Shown: piece by piece, positions 16,093 through 25,806 of the stretch
How the letters are laid out: every line of letters starts with the position of its first letter
Numbering within the stretch: the first letter of the stretch is position 1
IMG/VR virus record: IMGVR_UViG_3300042560_002994
Span: 1-41,353 of that record
DNA length: 41,353 nucleotides
Source: a virus
Strand: one strand, 5' to 3'
Position numbers and translations under genes: made by a program
The notes under the pieces: model-generated
Told to the model about the DNA's origin: nothing
The model's database searches: none
What the model saw: only the letters and a program-made list of their open reading frames with translations

Positions 16093-17619
16093 TTATGTTT
16101 TGTTTATTCCAGGTGATGTTACACGAGATCCTCTATACCTTATATTATTCCAACTTTCTCTTGAATAGTTTGAATCATTTATTCTAGCTTTTTCGGCTGA
16201 GCCTTGATTAACTTGGGGTAAGTTAACAGGGGTTGACATTCCGTTTGAATAATCTAAATCGTAATAAAACACAGATTGAGGTGATAAATCAACATTATTA
16301 ATTAAAGGATTAAATTCAGATGTGGCATAATTTTCATCAGTATCAACTAATGGAATGTATGAAGAAGTAGTTAGAAGACTAGCTACTCTAAATCCTTTGT
16401 ATGTTGAATTTGTATTATAAAATGAATTTGAAGGAAAATTGGTTATACTATAAGCTGATATATACCCAGCTTTTACCCAAGTATCTATATTTCCTACAGT
16501 TAGTGAAGCTTCAGCTATACCTGTTGTGAATTCAGGTACTATAACACTCCAACTAACACCAGCAAATGGAAAGATATTACCTCCATATAATTTAATATCA
16601 TTATAAGATACAGATGAACTATTAATTATATCTATAGTAGGAGCTAAACTTGTAGTTGGATAGGGAGTTATTTCTAAAAATAGCCCACTACGGGAGATAT
16701 ATAGTTCTGAATTTGAAGATGATCCTGTACCAGCTGCTAAACTTACATACCAAGTGGGGGGAGTTAAGGTTGATGACTCCCCAAGTGTATACTTTGTTGG
16801 TCCATAAGTGGGGCCTATAGGTTTATTAAGAATTCTAGAGTATGATTGGGTAACTATAAAATCAAAATCAATATTTTGATCTTGTCCATTTGAAGCTGAG
16901 ATCAGGGTAGATTGGAGTTGATATCCTAAAGGAAAAGAAGAATTTATAATTGGTCTAAAAGATGCGGAGGTGGCATAATTGGTTGTTAAGTAATCCTGAG
17001 GGATATAATCACTTATCATACAGTATAGACTTTGGGTGGAGGGGGAAATAGACCCATTTCTGTGTATTTTACCATATACCCTAATTCTATATTGAGTTGT
17101 TGGAATATCTTCTATTTGAAAATACGAAAAATTAAGTTGGGATATGGGAAAGGTAAAATTTTTAAGCCATCCAGCAACATTACTTGAAGAAGCTGTTGGG
17201 AAATATAACGTTTTCCAACCTCCAATCCATTGAACTTCAGAAGTTGTAAATAAAGTGTTAGTTTGACTTTGTCTGTTACTTAAGACAGTAATTATATTAC
17301 TAATATTAGTTGTACTTACATTACTAGAAGTAGCATAAACAGCTATGTCAGGAGTAATAGTTTGGGTTAAATTACTATTTTGAGAGGTAGGAACTATGGT
17401 AAATAAAAAATTATTAACATTTTGCCTAGTATTAGTTATAGGATATGAAGTAGGTCCTCCTAAAATATTACTACCAGATACACCTATATTATTAATATCA
17501 TCTATACCTTTAGGATGATTTATAATAAGTTCTTCTAAATCTAGAAATTTAGATGAATTATCATATCCTTCTCTATCTATAGTAGATATTTTTATTTTTT
17601 TTACTCCTGATGTAGCCAT
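16093..17619 (-). CDS. Putative tail/baseplate structural protein
   Basis: A 508-residue protein, poor in Lys after residue 40 and rich in Ser, Thr, Tyr and Asn, the composition of phage fibre-type beta structure. The C-terminus contains a repeated aromatic pattern (SPQSVFYYDLDYSNG) and a basic end (RGSRVTSPGINKT). It lies between the 1342-residue baseplate protein and the smaller tail genes, six bases after the former. The family is not recognised. Confidence 0.6.
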   Translation of the reverse strand: MATSGVKKIKISTIDREGYDNSSKFLDLEELIINHPKGIDDINNIGVSGSNILGGPTSYPITNTRQNVNNFLFTIVPTSQNSNLTQTITPDIAVYATSSNVSTTNISNIITVLSNRQSQTNTLFTTSEVQWIGGWKTLYFPTASSSNVAGWLKNFTFPISQLNFSYFQIEDIPTTQYRIRVYGKIHRNGSISPSTQSLYCMISDYIPQDYLTTNYATSASFRPIINSSFPLGYQLQSTLISASNGQDQNIDFDFIVTQSYSRILNKPIGPTYGPTKYTLGESSTLTPPTWYVSLAAGTGSSSNSELYISRSGLFLEITPYPTTSLAPTIDIINSSSVSYNDIKLYGGNIFPFAGVSWSVIVPEFTTGIAEASLTVGNIDTWVKAGYISAYSITNFPSNSFYNTNSTYKGFRVASLLTTSSYIPLVDTDENYATSEFNPLINNVDLSPQSVFYYDLDYSNGMSTPVNLPQVNQGSAEKARINDSNYSRESWNNIRYRGSRVTSPGINKT

Positions 17620-17625
17620 TATAGG

Positions 17626-20600
17626 TTATAGATTACTTCCACTATCGTAAAATAAATATAATAATCCACTAGATGGTATAGATCTATCAGTAAAATCACG
17701 AAGTAATAATGTATTATTAGGTATAAAACTATCAAAATATACTTCAGCAGGACTACTATCATCAGGAAGTGTGTTCGATGATCCTACAATAGAGCAAGAA
17801 TGAAAATGAGATGTATAAGGTGTACCACCAGAAATATTTTCTAAGGAATATGATGTAAAAACAAAAGTCACTTCATTATAAGGAGGAGCATAAGATTTTA
17901 TTTTTATTAGGGGAGTAGCTCTATTAAATATAGAACTAGTTGGTACTCCAGGATATCCAGGATTTATTCTATGGTTAACAAATATATTGGTAACTTCACT
18001 AAGGGTATAAGTCCCAACAAATATATTTCCTTGTTTTTTAGCTAAAACTAGATATTGATCAGCCGCTCCACTTATATTAAATTGACTAGAACTAAAATCA
18101 TTATAACTATCTAGTGAAAGCATATCTACAGCGTATCCTTGTCCTCCTTGAGATTCAAATAAAGAAGATTCTTGTCCTCTATTATCAGATCCATCACCAA
18201 AAACTTTAACAATATTATAAGTATGTTCTGTAGTAGATGGTTCTAAATAAGGATTATCTAAATTTAGATTACCATCAGTAGCTAATATTTTAGACCCACT
18301 TAGTTCACCATTATAAAATTCATCTTGGGAAGATTGGGTTAAAATAAATCCTCCAGCAGGGCCACTTACTCCATATGTCCAACTTTGAGTTATTTGCGGA
18401 GATACTGTGTTTAAAATGGAGGAACTATATACATTGATATAATTGAATACCCCACCAGCACCTCCGTTTATTTTACTTATTCTTGAATGAGAAATATAGG
18501 TATCTTCAGTTACAGGATCCCACATTTGTTGTGAGTAAACAGATCCACTATAATCATGTTGAGAAATTTCAACTTGAGCGGGTCTCTGTTTGTTTCTTTC
18601 AAGTAAGTGTTGTTTTATAACTACTCCTGTTGAAAGACCAGATTTGGCAGGAGTAAAGTCTTTAATCATTTTAAATAAGGAATTATCAAAATATTTGATA
18701 AGTCTTATATAATCTTTCCAATTATAATTCTTGTAATATTTGTCAAAATAGGAATTACGTAATCTATCTAGATCAGGGTAAGAATAAGAAGATTCAGACA
18801 CTTGACGTGGGTCTCCAATATATTCCCCAATATTAAAATATCCCATTGATGAATTAATATCATCATTAATTTCATTTTGAGGTGAAAAAGCTACTTCAAC
18901 ATAGTTTACATCTCGGGTGTAACTTTCACTTTGAGGATATCTTTGCTGTATTGTTCTATATGGAGTTAAGACATCTCCTGTTGGGAGAAGATTATCTTCT
19001 ATTCTTATTTTTTGAGAAATTCTATTACGAACGCCAACAGCAGGTTGGTCATAATATATAAATTCAGTTTGAGGAATAAACGTAAGATTACTTCCAATAA
19101 AATAGTTACTGTTGGAGGTAAAGGAATTAGTAATAAATGATCCTGTTATTTTAGGATGGATAGATGTTCTTATTCCTGTTGTGGTTATTAAATCAGATCC
19201 TAAAGAAGCTCTAAAAATAAGGTTGTTAACTGATGATGAATAATTAGATCCTTCTATAGAATAAGGATTCATTACATAATCATGAAAAGTTTCTTCATTT
19301 TGAACTTCATTATAAAATCTTAATTCTTGATATGAGCCTGTGAATCTTGAGTAAGTTCTGGAGTTAAAAGTGGTTGAAGAAATGGAAGATGGTAAGAAAA
19401 GTAGAGTAGGAGAAGTCCAACTATTAGTTGATAAAATAGTAGATTCAACAGAAGAGGTGTATCCTATTTTAAATCCATCATTTCCATTATATATTTTATT
19501 AGCTACTCTTAAAATTGCTGATGTAGACCCTGGATATTTACTTAATTGGACTGACCACCAATTACCATCATAAAAAGGGGCGGAGCAACTAAAATAAGAA
19601 CTACCTAAATCTCTATAAGTTAAAGTGGCGTATTGATTAGAAGATGAAGGGATTGACCCTAAATAAGAAGAAGAAGAATATCCTGATCCTGTATATTCTA
19701 AAGTTAAAAAACTGTTAAAAAATAAAGATCCTGATAAGTGGAGTATAGTTTTATAAGAACCAGTTTGTGGAAGACTTTCAGGCTTGAATTTAAAAAAGAT
19801 AGTTTCAGGTCTATTATTAGATGAATCCCAGTCAGTATTAGACACCCATGATGATGATACTATATGAGTAGTTGAAGAACCCCCACTACAAAATAAAGCA
19901 TAATTAAATTTATTTTGGAAATAATCCCAGTCATTTGTATTATCTTTATCTTTACCTCCAAATTCAGATATTCTAAGAATAGTATCAGGAATACCATAAG
20001 TGTTAATCAAGGCTCTTAAACCTTCAACTGTACCTTTTTTCTTAAGTAAATAAGGTAAATTATGGTAAATTCTTTTATATATTTCTTTATTTACATCATC
20101 TAATTTAGTGACTTCAGAGGAAGCAGTCACATAAGTTGTAATTACTTCAGACCCAGTTGGAGGAAGTAAACTTCCAGAACCATTTATACCTAATAAAGCT
20201 GAGTAGAGATCATCTGATGAAAAATTGTTTTGATATAAATTAACACCCATACTTTTAATAGCATCAGACACTATGTCTTTAGATATGCCATAGTTCAGCC
20301 TATTATCAGCATCAAATCTATTGGTTATATCTTTAGTGTAAACCCACATATTATCAAAATGCTGCCCAACCATATCCATGAAGAGAAAGAAGGGAGTATT
20401 AGTATTATCATCTTTTACAAAAGAAGGTAAGTTATTAACTATTCTATCAGGATTTTCAATATCATATTCTGATCCTGAGATAGTTTGGGTATTTAACCAG
20501 GTTAGAGAAGAGGTACTTCCAGTAGAAGCTAAAATATAAGGAGGTGTAGAATTGGTTTTAGGATATATATCTGAAGAACCTGATGAGTAGTATTGGTAAT

Positions 20601-21654
20601 ATTCATAACCATCAAAATTCTTAATGATATTTTCTATTTGTTTTTCTAATAAAATAATATTAGAAGAGTTGTCTGAAGGGGTTAATGAAATAAGTTCATT
20701 AATTTCATTTTGATATTCTTCAATTAATCCTACTTTATAATAAAAATTTTCTACTCTATTTTGAGCTGAAGAAAAGTAAACAAAATCATTAAAATCACTA
20801 TAATTAATATTAACTGTTACTCCCTTCTGAGCTAGTAGGTTTTGTAGCTCATTATAAGAAGAAGTTAGGGTTGTAGTTGTTAATGAAGTTAGATTTTCAT
20901 AGGGAGTAGAATTATTAACAACATCTTTTAATTGAATTTCAAAATTAGGGCCTCTAAGCTTTGGGGAAGGTTCAGGTTCAACTACTTTAGGAGCAAATCT
21001 AATATTAAAAGATACAGCTTCAGCTGTTTGTAGTACTATCCATAAAGTATCTTTTAATTCAAATTGAATATCTAAAGGTTCATATAGTTTAACTAGAACA
21101 GTATATTGATTTTCATTTGAGTTATCAAGAGCTATATTATTAGCTATAAAAATATTATTATTACCAAAATTTAAATGAAAGTCTTCAAAATAAGGAGAAT
21201 CATTTAACTCAGTAATAAAAGAAGCTACAACAGATTCAATCTCTTGATTAGTTAAGTTATTAGTAGCTAATCTTAATTCAGTTCTATCAGAACTAATTTC
21301 TTGAATAAAGAAAGAAGATGACTGTGAAGAACTTAATTCATTTCTTAAAAAATTATATACAGCAGTATAATTACCATATTCAAAACCTGCTTTTAAAACA
21401 TCTTTTTCAGGATCAATATTAATAGTAGATACAATACTTTCCCCTGCATTATAATCATGGATTATAGAATAATCTTTATAATTATAGGAAATATATTCTA
21501 ATAAATTTTGCTCATTATATATTGAAAACTCAACTACATCATCATTAGGTTTAAATTGAGATATAGTATCAAAAGAAGGAATTAATTTAAGATCTTTAGG
21601 AGTATATTCCTCAAAAACAGAAGTTGATATTTTTGTTACTACTGTATTAGCCAT
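17626..21654 (-). CDS. Giant baseplate/tail protein, gp7-like position, with LamG-like region
   Basis: At 1342 residues this is the largest gene in the window. The first 230 residues are mixed alpha/beta. Residues about 250-480 contain helices and the segment F-F-L-F-M-D-M-V-G-Q-H-F-D-N-M-W-V-Y-T-K. Residues about 590-795 look like a concanavalin/LamG jelly roll (strands with T-I-F-F-K-F-K-P-E-S-L, D-G-N-W-W-S-V-Q-L and Q-E-L-R-F-Y-N-E). The C-terminal third is Ser/Tyr-rich. In T4 the largest baseplate wedge protein (gp7) follows gp6; here this gene lies three genes downstream of the gp6-like gene, so a wedge role is plausible. The LamG-like part may bind surface sugars. Confidence 0.65.
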   Translation of the reverse strand: MANTVVTKISTSVFEEYTPKDLKLIPSFDTISQFKPNDDVVEFSIYNEQNLLEYISYNYKDYSIIHDYNAGESIVSTINIDPEKDVLKAGFEYGNYTAVYNFLRNELSSSQSSSFFIQEISSDRTELRLATNNLTNQEIESVVASFITELNDSPYFEDFHLNFGNNNIFIANNIALDNSNENQYTVLVKLYEPLDIQFELKDTLWIVLQTAEAVSFNIRFAPKVVEPEPSPKLRGPNFEIQLKDVVNNSTPYENLTSLTTTTLTSSYNELQNLLAQKGVTVNINYSDFNDFVYFSSAQNRVENFYYKVGLIEEYQNEINELISLTPSDNSSNIILLEKQIENIIKNFDGYEYYQYYSSGSSDIYPKTNSTPPYILASTGSTSSLTWLNTQTISGSEYDIENPDRIVNNLPSFVKDDNTNTPFFLFMDMVGQHFDNMWVYTKDITNRFDADNRLNYGISKDIVSDAIKSMGVNLYQNNFSSDDLYSALLGINGSGSLLPPTGSEVITTYVTASSEVTKLDDVNKEIYKRIYHNLPYLLKKKGTVEGLRALINTYGIPDTILRISEFGGKDKDNTNDWDYFQNKFNYALFCSGGSSTTHIVSSSWVSNTDWDSSNNRPETIFFKFKPESLPQTGSYKTILHLSGSLFFNSFLTLEYTGSGYSSSSYLGSIPSSSNQYATLTYRDLGSSYFSCSAPFYDGNWWSVQLSKYPGSTSAILRVANKIYNGNDGFKIGYTSSVESTILSTNSWTSPTLLFLPSSISSTTFNSRTYSRFTGSYQELRFYNEVQNEETFHDYVMNPYSIEGSNYSSSVNNLIFRASLGSDLITTTGIRTSIHPKITGSFITNSFTSNSNYFIGSNLTFIPQTEFIYYDQPAVGVRNRISQKIRIEDNLLPTGDVLTPYRTIQQRYPQSESYTRDVNYVEVAFSPQNEINDDINSSMGYFNIGEYIGDPRQVSESSYSYPDLDRLRNSYFDKYYKNYNWKDYIRLIKYFDNSLFKMIKDFTPAKSGLSTGVVIKQHLLERNKQRPAQVEISQHDYSGSVYSQQMWDPVTEDTYISHSRISKINGGAGGVFNYINVYSSSILNTVSPQITQSWTYGVSGPAGGFILTQSSQDEFYNGELSGSKILATDGNLNLDNPYLEPSTTEHTYNIVKVFGDGSDNRGQESSLFESQGGQGYAVDMLSLDSYNDFSSSQFNISGAADQYLVLAKKQGNIFVGTYTLSEVTNIFVNHRINPGYPGVPTSSIFNRATPLIKIKSYAPPYNEVTFVFTSYSLENISGGTPYTSHFHSCSIVGSSNTLPDDSSPAEVYFDSFIPNNTLLLRDFTDRSIPSSGLLYLFYDSGSNL

Positions 21655-21656
21655 AA

Positions 21657-22028
21657 TTAAATTGTGTTCGCGTTATTGATAGCGTCTTGAATATTTTGAG
21701 TTTGTTCTCTAAGTCTTTGTTCTTCTAACTCAAATAATTCTCTTCTTAAATTATTTATTTCTTCTAATAAAGCTGTTATATCATTATTAATAACATCAGC
21801 ATTAACATATTCTGAGCTTTGTCTAATTAAATATTCATGAGAGTTGACATCTCCAGTTTTTGGGATATCATAAAATATTTCATTATAATTTTGAAAAAAT
21901 TGATCTACTGTTATTGGAGGAGGAGCAGGTTCTTCAGTTGGTGGAATTAATTCATTAAACTGATTATTAATAGTTTTCCCATATTTAGTTTTATCATAAA
22001 CTATCTTGTTTAAATCTACCTGTTTCAT
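21657..22028 (-). CDS. Small baseplate-associated protein with coiled coil
   Basis: A 123-residue protein. A Pro-rich linker (residues about 28-40) precedes a conserved block F-F-Q-N-Y-N-E-I-F-Y-D-I-P with G-D-V-N-S-H-E-Y-L-I-R-Q-S, which I recognise from environmental T4-like tail modules. The C-terminal 40 residues form a glutamate-rich coiled coil. Its ATG overlaps the stop of the upstream gene by four bases, and it ends two bases before the giant baseplate gene. Probably an adaptor in the wedge. Confidence 0.6.
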   Translation of the reverse strand: MKQVDLNKIVYDKTKYGKTINNQFNELIPPTEEPAPPPITVDQFFQNYNEIFYDIPKTGDVNSHEYLIRQSSEYVNADVINNDITALLEEINNLRRELFELEEQRLREQTQNIQDAINNANTI

Positions 22029-23152
22029 CCATTAATTATTTTAAAATAATAATTATCATCTAATATTATAGTTTCTCCATTTAACACTACTTTTAATAAG
22101 ATTTGATAATATCTTTCAGGTTCTAATCCATTCATGTAGATAGTGAAATAACTATTTGAACTATCAGCACTTATTTTAGTGTAAGTATCATCAAAGTTAA
22201 ATAGAAACTCATTAGTATCCAAGTCTTTTATAGCATAATATGAGGTTTCTGGTAGGTAATAGTTGGTTGTATAAATAGAAGAGGTTTGGTAGGTTCGGGT
22301 TGGGAATTCAGGTCTACAGTTAATTCTAAATTTGTATATTTCAGAATGTCTAAATTCAATAGGATTATTAGCTAAAGTTACAACCATTTGGGTTGTATTA
22401 ATAACAGATTGAGCAGATGAAGTAGAATAATTAAAATCATTCCATTGAAATTGAAGTTCAGGGGGGTAGATTGTATTAGTATCTATAGAATAGAATTGAA
22501 GTTTAGTTTGTTTAGACAAACTATTTACAAATTCATCCGCTCCACTTTGTTTAATAATAAATCCATCATTAGTAAAACCACCTAATCCTTTAGATGAACT
22601 ATACCAAGTTTTTATAGTGTTAGTTACATCTACATCTAAATCTTTACTACTATTATAATTATAAACTTTAGATTGGGTAACATTTAAACCTAAAGAAGAA
22701 CCAGTGTACCAAGTACCTCCTCCTGTCACACTACTATAAGAAGCAGTAACATAAGGAGAGAAACCAGAGACAGTCCAAGCGTTTGATCCAGAATATGTTC
22801 TATATATCCAACTACATCCATTATCCACCTCAGGAGTATTATTAAACTTGCCAGTTCCCATCCCCCAAGATCCTGATATGGGGTAGACTTCTAATGTGGT
22901 ATCTAGATTAAGATTTTCAATATTAGAGATATAATTTTTTAAATTGACTTTAAAAGAAGAAGTACCAATTTTATTATCAATAATAGAGTTAATTTCTTCT
23001 TGGGAAAATTGAATTAAATATCTACTAACATGAGCAGTACCTGTTGAAAAGTCAGCTATAGCTTCTATAATAGAATCTAACCCTGTGTTTTTAACAGGAT
23101 ATCTTGAATATATAGTTGTATCTTTTGTTGGGAAAATTTTATATACTGCCAT
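22025..23152 (-). CDS. Tail/baseplate protein with DNRLRE-like N-terminal domain
   Basis: A 375-residue beta protein. The first 200 residues show a pattern seen in DNRLRE/CBM96-like modules: K-D-T-T-I-Y-S-R-Y-P near residue 9, N-T-G-L-D-S-I-I-E-A, S-R-Y-L-I-Q-F, then strands leading to W-Y-T-G-S and D-V-D-V-T-N-T-I-K-T-W. These modules are carbohydrate-binding or structural. The C-terminal 150 residues look like a fibronectin-like fold. It sits between the gp6-like gene and the small coiled-coil gene. Surface binding is inferred. Confidence 0.6.
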   Translation of the reverse strand: MAVYKIFPTKDTTIYSRYPVKNTGLDSIIEAIADFSTGTAHVSRYLIQFSQEEINSIIDNKIGTSSFKVNLKNYISNIENLNLDTTLEVYPISGSWGMGTGKFNNTPEVDNGCSWIYRTYSGSNAWTVSGFSPYVTASYSSVTGGGTWYTGSSLGLNVTQSKVYNYNSSKDLDVDVTNTIKTWYSSSKGLGGFTNDGFIIKQSGADEFVNSLSKQTKLQFYSIDTNTIYPPELQFQWNDFNYSTSSAQSVINTTQMVVTLANNPIEFRHSEIYKFRINCRPEFPTRTYQTSSIYTTNYYLPETSYYAIKDLDTNEFLFNFDDTYTKISADSSNSYFTIYMNGLEPERYYQILLKVVLNGETIILDDNYYFKIING

Positions 23153-23154
23153 AA

Positions 23155-25038
23155 TTATAAAGTTTTAACTCTACCTCTAATATCAACATCTGGGTATTTG
23201 ATTTCAAAAATAGAGGGGTCTAATGAGGGATATATAACATTATTTAATGTAGCTCCACTTATATCATAAGCGTATTGAGAATAACCACTGGCTATACCAC
23301 TTTTGTTTGATATTTTTACACTGTCTACAGTTTGAACTCCTTTAACTTGGTCTAAGAGAATATATATCTCTCTTAATAAGATAGGTTGATTAATTTGTTG
23401 ATTATCAATATTAAAATAATTTTGTAGAGCTAAAATACAATTTGTTATAACTTGATTACTATTAAAATTAGGTAATACTATAATATCGAAATCAACACTA
23501 ATATTAATTATAAAAGCATCTTTTATTTTAATAGAATCATTAATAGTTCTATATTGAGATAAATAAGTTGAAAGATTTTGTTTTAAAGTGGGAGAAGCTG
23601 TGATTAATTGTCTATTAGCGTTATAACTTAAAATATATAAATCTAAAGCTGAGGGGGATTCGCCAGGGAGAAGATTTTCAAGCTTTTCAGGCTCAATATA
23701 AGCTTTAGCTATAGTACCATATTGAGAGGGTAAACTTAAAGATCTAACTAAATAATCTTCTTGAGTTACAGTTCTTAATTGAGCTCCAAAATTACCTAGG
23801 GTATTATTTCTTATTTCTTCTATATTATCCCCATCATCTCCTCCAGTAGCAGCTGTTGGATTTAATACTAAAACAGAATTAAATATATTTTGGGCTAAAT
23901 TAGAAGTATTATCTAAATTAGAATTTTGAAATTTTATATCAGCACTTACAATACTATTGATAACATTTGATTCAACATTAGCTGTTACTCCTCCTCCAAT
24001 CAAATAAGTTACAGTTAATGTTGTGTTAGAAGGAGCTATACCATAAGTATTACTATATAAAAAATTAGAGGGATTAAAAGCTGTTGTTAACTTTTCTTGT
24101 GATGAAGGTAAACCAATCCCAACATTGTCAGGATTAGGTATTATAACTTCATTAATGTTATTTTGATTGGTCCCAGCTCCAAATTGTATATCTAATTGGG
24201 TTTTAGATTTAAACCGGGTAGTAAATCTTCTTGGTACTTTTTTTAGATTTAAAATATAAGGTACTTCATTAGAATCAGATTGAGCATTAGGGTCAGGACC
24301 AAAAGGATTTTTATTTTTAATAGGCTCAAATACAGTCTCTTGAGCTAAATAAGGAACTTCAGTCCATTCATTACCATCACTGTCTATAATACTAGATATT
24401 CCAACTATATTAGCTTCATTAATAGTAACTGTTGGGTACCTTTGAACATTAGTAAAGGTAAATGTTGTAATTTTAGGTGTAGCTGAGATTGCTTTTCGTG
24501 TTTTCTTTAAAAGAAAAGAGGAAGGGTCAGAACCAACTACTTCATAGATAGTAACCTCTGTGGGATCTAATGATGAAGAAAATGAAAAATCTATAGGATC
24601 TTGAATTAAGAATCTGGTTGAGTTTCCTGTGTTAGATCCTACAATAGTATTATTAGTTATTAATAAAGCATAATCATAATCCGGTACATAAGTCCCACCA
24701 ACATTTTTAGCGGGGACCTTTTGGTAAATATCTACATCAACAATAGCTACACCTGTAGCTTTAGGTTTATAACCCATCATATAAGCTAAGTCATATAAAT
24801 TAGGTTCTTGACGAGCATACTGGAGAAAAGTCTCTTGAATTTGATTATCTAAATAAAAAGATAAAACATCTCCTACATATGAGGCCATTTCAATAAACAT
24901 TGACCCAGGAGAGTTAGGGCTAAAGTCATTGTAAGTAGTAGGGAAATAAGTTTTTGAAAATTCAATAAGAGAAGATCTTAAGGAATCAAAATCCCTATTA
25001 ATATATTTTATATCTTTATTTGTTTTAGTATCAGCCAT
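23155..25038 (-). CDS. Baseplate wedge protein, gp6/J-like
   Basis: A 627-residue protein. The N-terminus Y-I-N-R-D-F-D-S-L-R, followed by S-P-G-S-M-F-I-E-M-A-S-Y-V-G-D-V-L-S-F-Y-L-D-N-Q, is the hallmark of baseplate wedge gp6 and baseplate J proteins: the first residues place the chain in the wedge and the helix packs against its partner. A second conserved part lies near residues 405-450 (A-Q-L-R-T-V-T-Q-E-D-Y-L-V-R-S). gp6 dimers form the inner ring of the T4 baseplate. The gene follows gp25 immediately, as in many myophages, which supports the call. Confidence 0.85.
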   Translation of the reverse strand: MADTKTNKDIKYINRDFDSLRSSLIEFSKTYFPTTYNDFSPNSPGSMFIEMASYVGDVLSFYLDNQIQETFLQYARQEPNLYDLAYMMGYKPKATGVAIVDVDIYQKVPAKNVGGTYVPDYDYALLITNNTIVGSNTGNSTRFLIQDPIDFSFSSSLDPTEVTIYEVVGSDPSSFLLKKTRKAISATPKITTFTFTNVQRYPTVTINEANIVGISSIIDSDGNEWTEVPYLAQETVFEPIKNKNPFGPDPNAQSDSNEVPYILNLKKVPRRFTTRFKSKTQLDIQFGAGTNQNNINEVIIPNPDNVGIGLPSSQEKLTTAFNPSNFLYSNTYGIAPSNTTLTVTYLIGGGVTANVESNVINSIVSADIKFQNSNLDNTSNLAQNIFNSVLVLNPTAATGGDDGDNIEEIRNNTLGNFGAQLRTVTQEDYLVRSLSLPSQYGTIAKAYIEPEKLENLLPGESPSALDLYILSYNANRQLITASPTLKQNLSTYLSQYRTINDSIKIKDAFIINISVDFDIIVLPNFNSNQVITNCILALQNYFNIDNQQINQPILLREIYILLDQVKGVQTVDSVKISNKSGIASGYSQYAYDISGATLNNVIYPSLDPSIFEIKYPDVDIRGRVKTL

Positions 25039-25040
25039 TA

Positions 25041-25463
25041 TTATGGGTTAAAATTTATAGCTAAGGTATCTGTCTCATTGTTAAAAACAGAATAAGTTAT
25101 AACTACAGTTAAAGTATAATTATCAGGGGATCCTAAAACTTCAACTTTTTTTAAAGTAACTTGAGGAAACTGAGAAGCTAATTCTCTTCTTACAACACTT
25201 TCAACATCTGAAAAAGTATTAGCTGAAAGTTGTTCAAATAAAAAGTTTTTTAATCCTCCCCCATAGTTAGGATTTAAAGGGCGTTCACCCTTATTAGTTG
25301 AGAGATATACAACTATATTAGATTTTATTTGATCTCGAGTTGTATAATTTAATTTAAAAGGTATAGCTCCTGAAGTGGAAGCTTTTGAAAAAGGGAAGGC
25401 CAAACCAACAGCATTTCTTGGCTGTAAATCAATAGGAAATATGTTAGTTTGTTTTATAGCCAT
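25041..25463 (-). CDS. Baseplate wedge protein gp25-like
   Basis: A 140-residue protein with the gp25/GpW-type signature T-N-K-G-E-R-P-L-N-P-N-Y-G-G-G-L-K-N-F-L (about residues 57-76) and a C-terminal strand that ends the domain. gp25 joins wedge to sheath and starts sheath assembly in contractile tails. It sits directly upstream of the gp6-like gene, with a two-base gap. Its start shares a base with the stop of the 25463-25789 gene. Confidence 0.9.
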   Translation of the reverse strand: MAIKQTNIFPIDLQPRNAVGLAFPFSKASTSGAIPFKLNYTTRDQIKSNIVVYLSTNKGERPLNPNYGGGLKNFLFEQLSANTFSDVESVVRRELASQFPQVTLKKVEVLGSPDNYTLTVVITYSVFNNETDTLAINFNP

Positions 25464-25789
25464 TATTTATTCATTAAATTCATTATCTGGTTCATGCTTA
25501 ACTCACCAGCAGGAAGATCAGAACCGGGCATAGCTCCTCTAGGATTAAATTCAGCTACATTTTGAGTTGTAAAAGTGGCTGCTGTCTCACCTAAGATGTT
25601 TCTATATTGTTCTCTTTTTTGTTCCATAGTTAAAGAAGGAGAGGAAGAATAAGGTTGAGGAGAAGGGGTATATTCAGAAACTACTTGTTTTGGAGCTTTA
25701 ACAGCTTCTAATAAAATTTCTCTTAATTCTTCTCTAATAACTTCTCTAACAGCTTCTTTAATTATAGATTTGAAAGTATTAGTCTTCAT
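25463..25789 (-). CDS. Small protein with strong capsid-targeting-like N-terminus
   Basis: A 108-residue protein. The N-terminus MKTNTFKSIIKEA matches the T4 internal-protein leader MKTYQEFIAEA in layout: M-K-T, an aromatic, then I-x-E-A. A second site L-L-E/A lies at 26-29 at the end of the same amphipathic helix. The remainder is Pro/Ser-rich with a short helix (SLTMEQKREQYRNIL) and a Met-rich end. The gene heads the operon with gp25, next to a late motif five bases before its ATG. Either it is packaged like the 1-9.8 kb proteins or the helix has a tail-assembly role. Confidence 0.6.
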   Translation of the reverse strand: MKTNTFKSIIKEAVREVIREELREILLEAVKAPKQVVSEYTPSPQPYSSSPSLTMEQKREQYRNILGETAATFTTQNVAEFNPRGAMPGSDLPAGELSMNQIMNLMNK

Positions 25790-25794
25790 TGTTT

Positions 25795-25802
25795 ATAAAT
25801 AT
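25795..25802 (-). promoter_or_regulatory. Late-type promoter motif ATATTTAT
   Basis: Minus-strand ATATTTAT is followed by five bases (AAACA) and ATG 25789. It heads the gp25/gp6 unit. Confidence 0.55.
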
Positions 25803-25806
25803 TTAT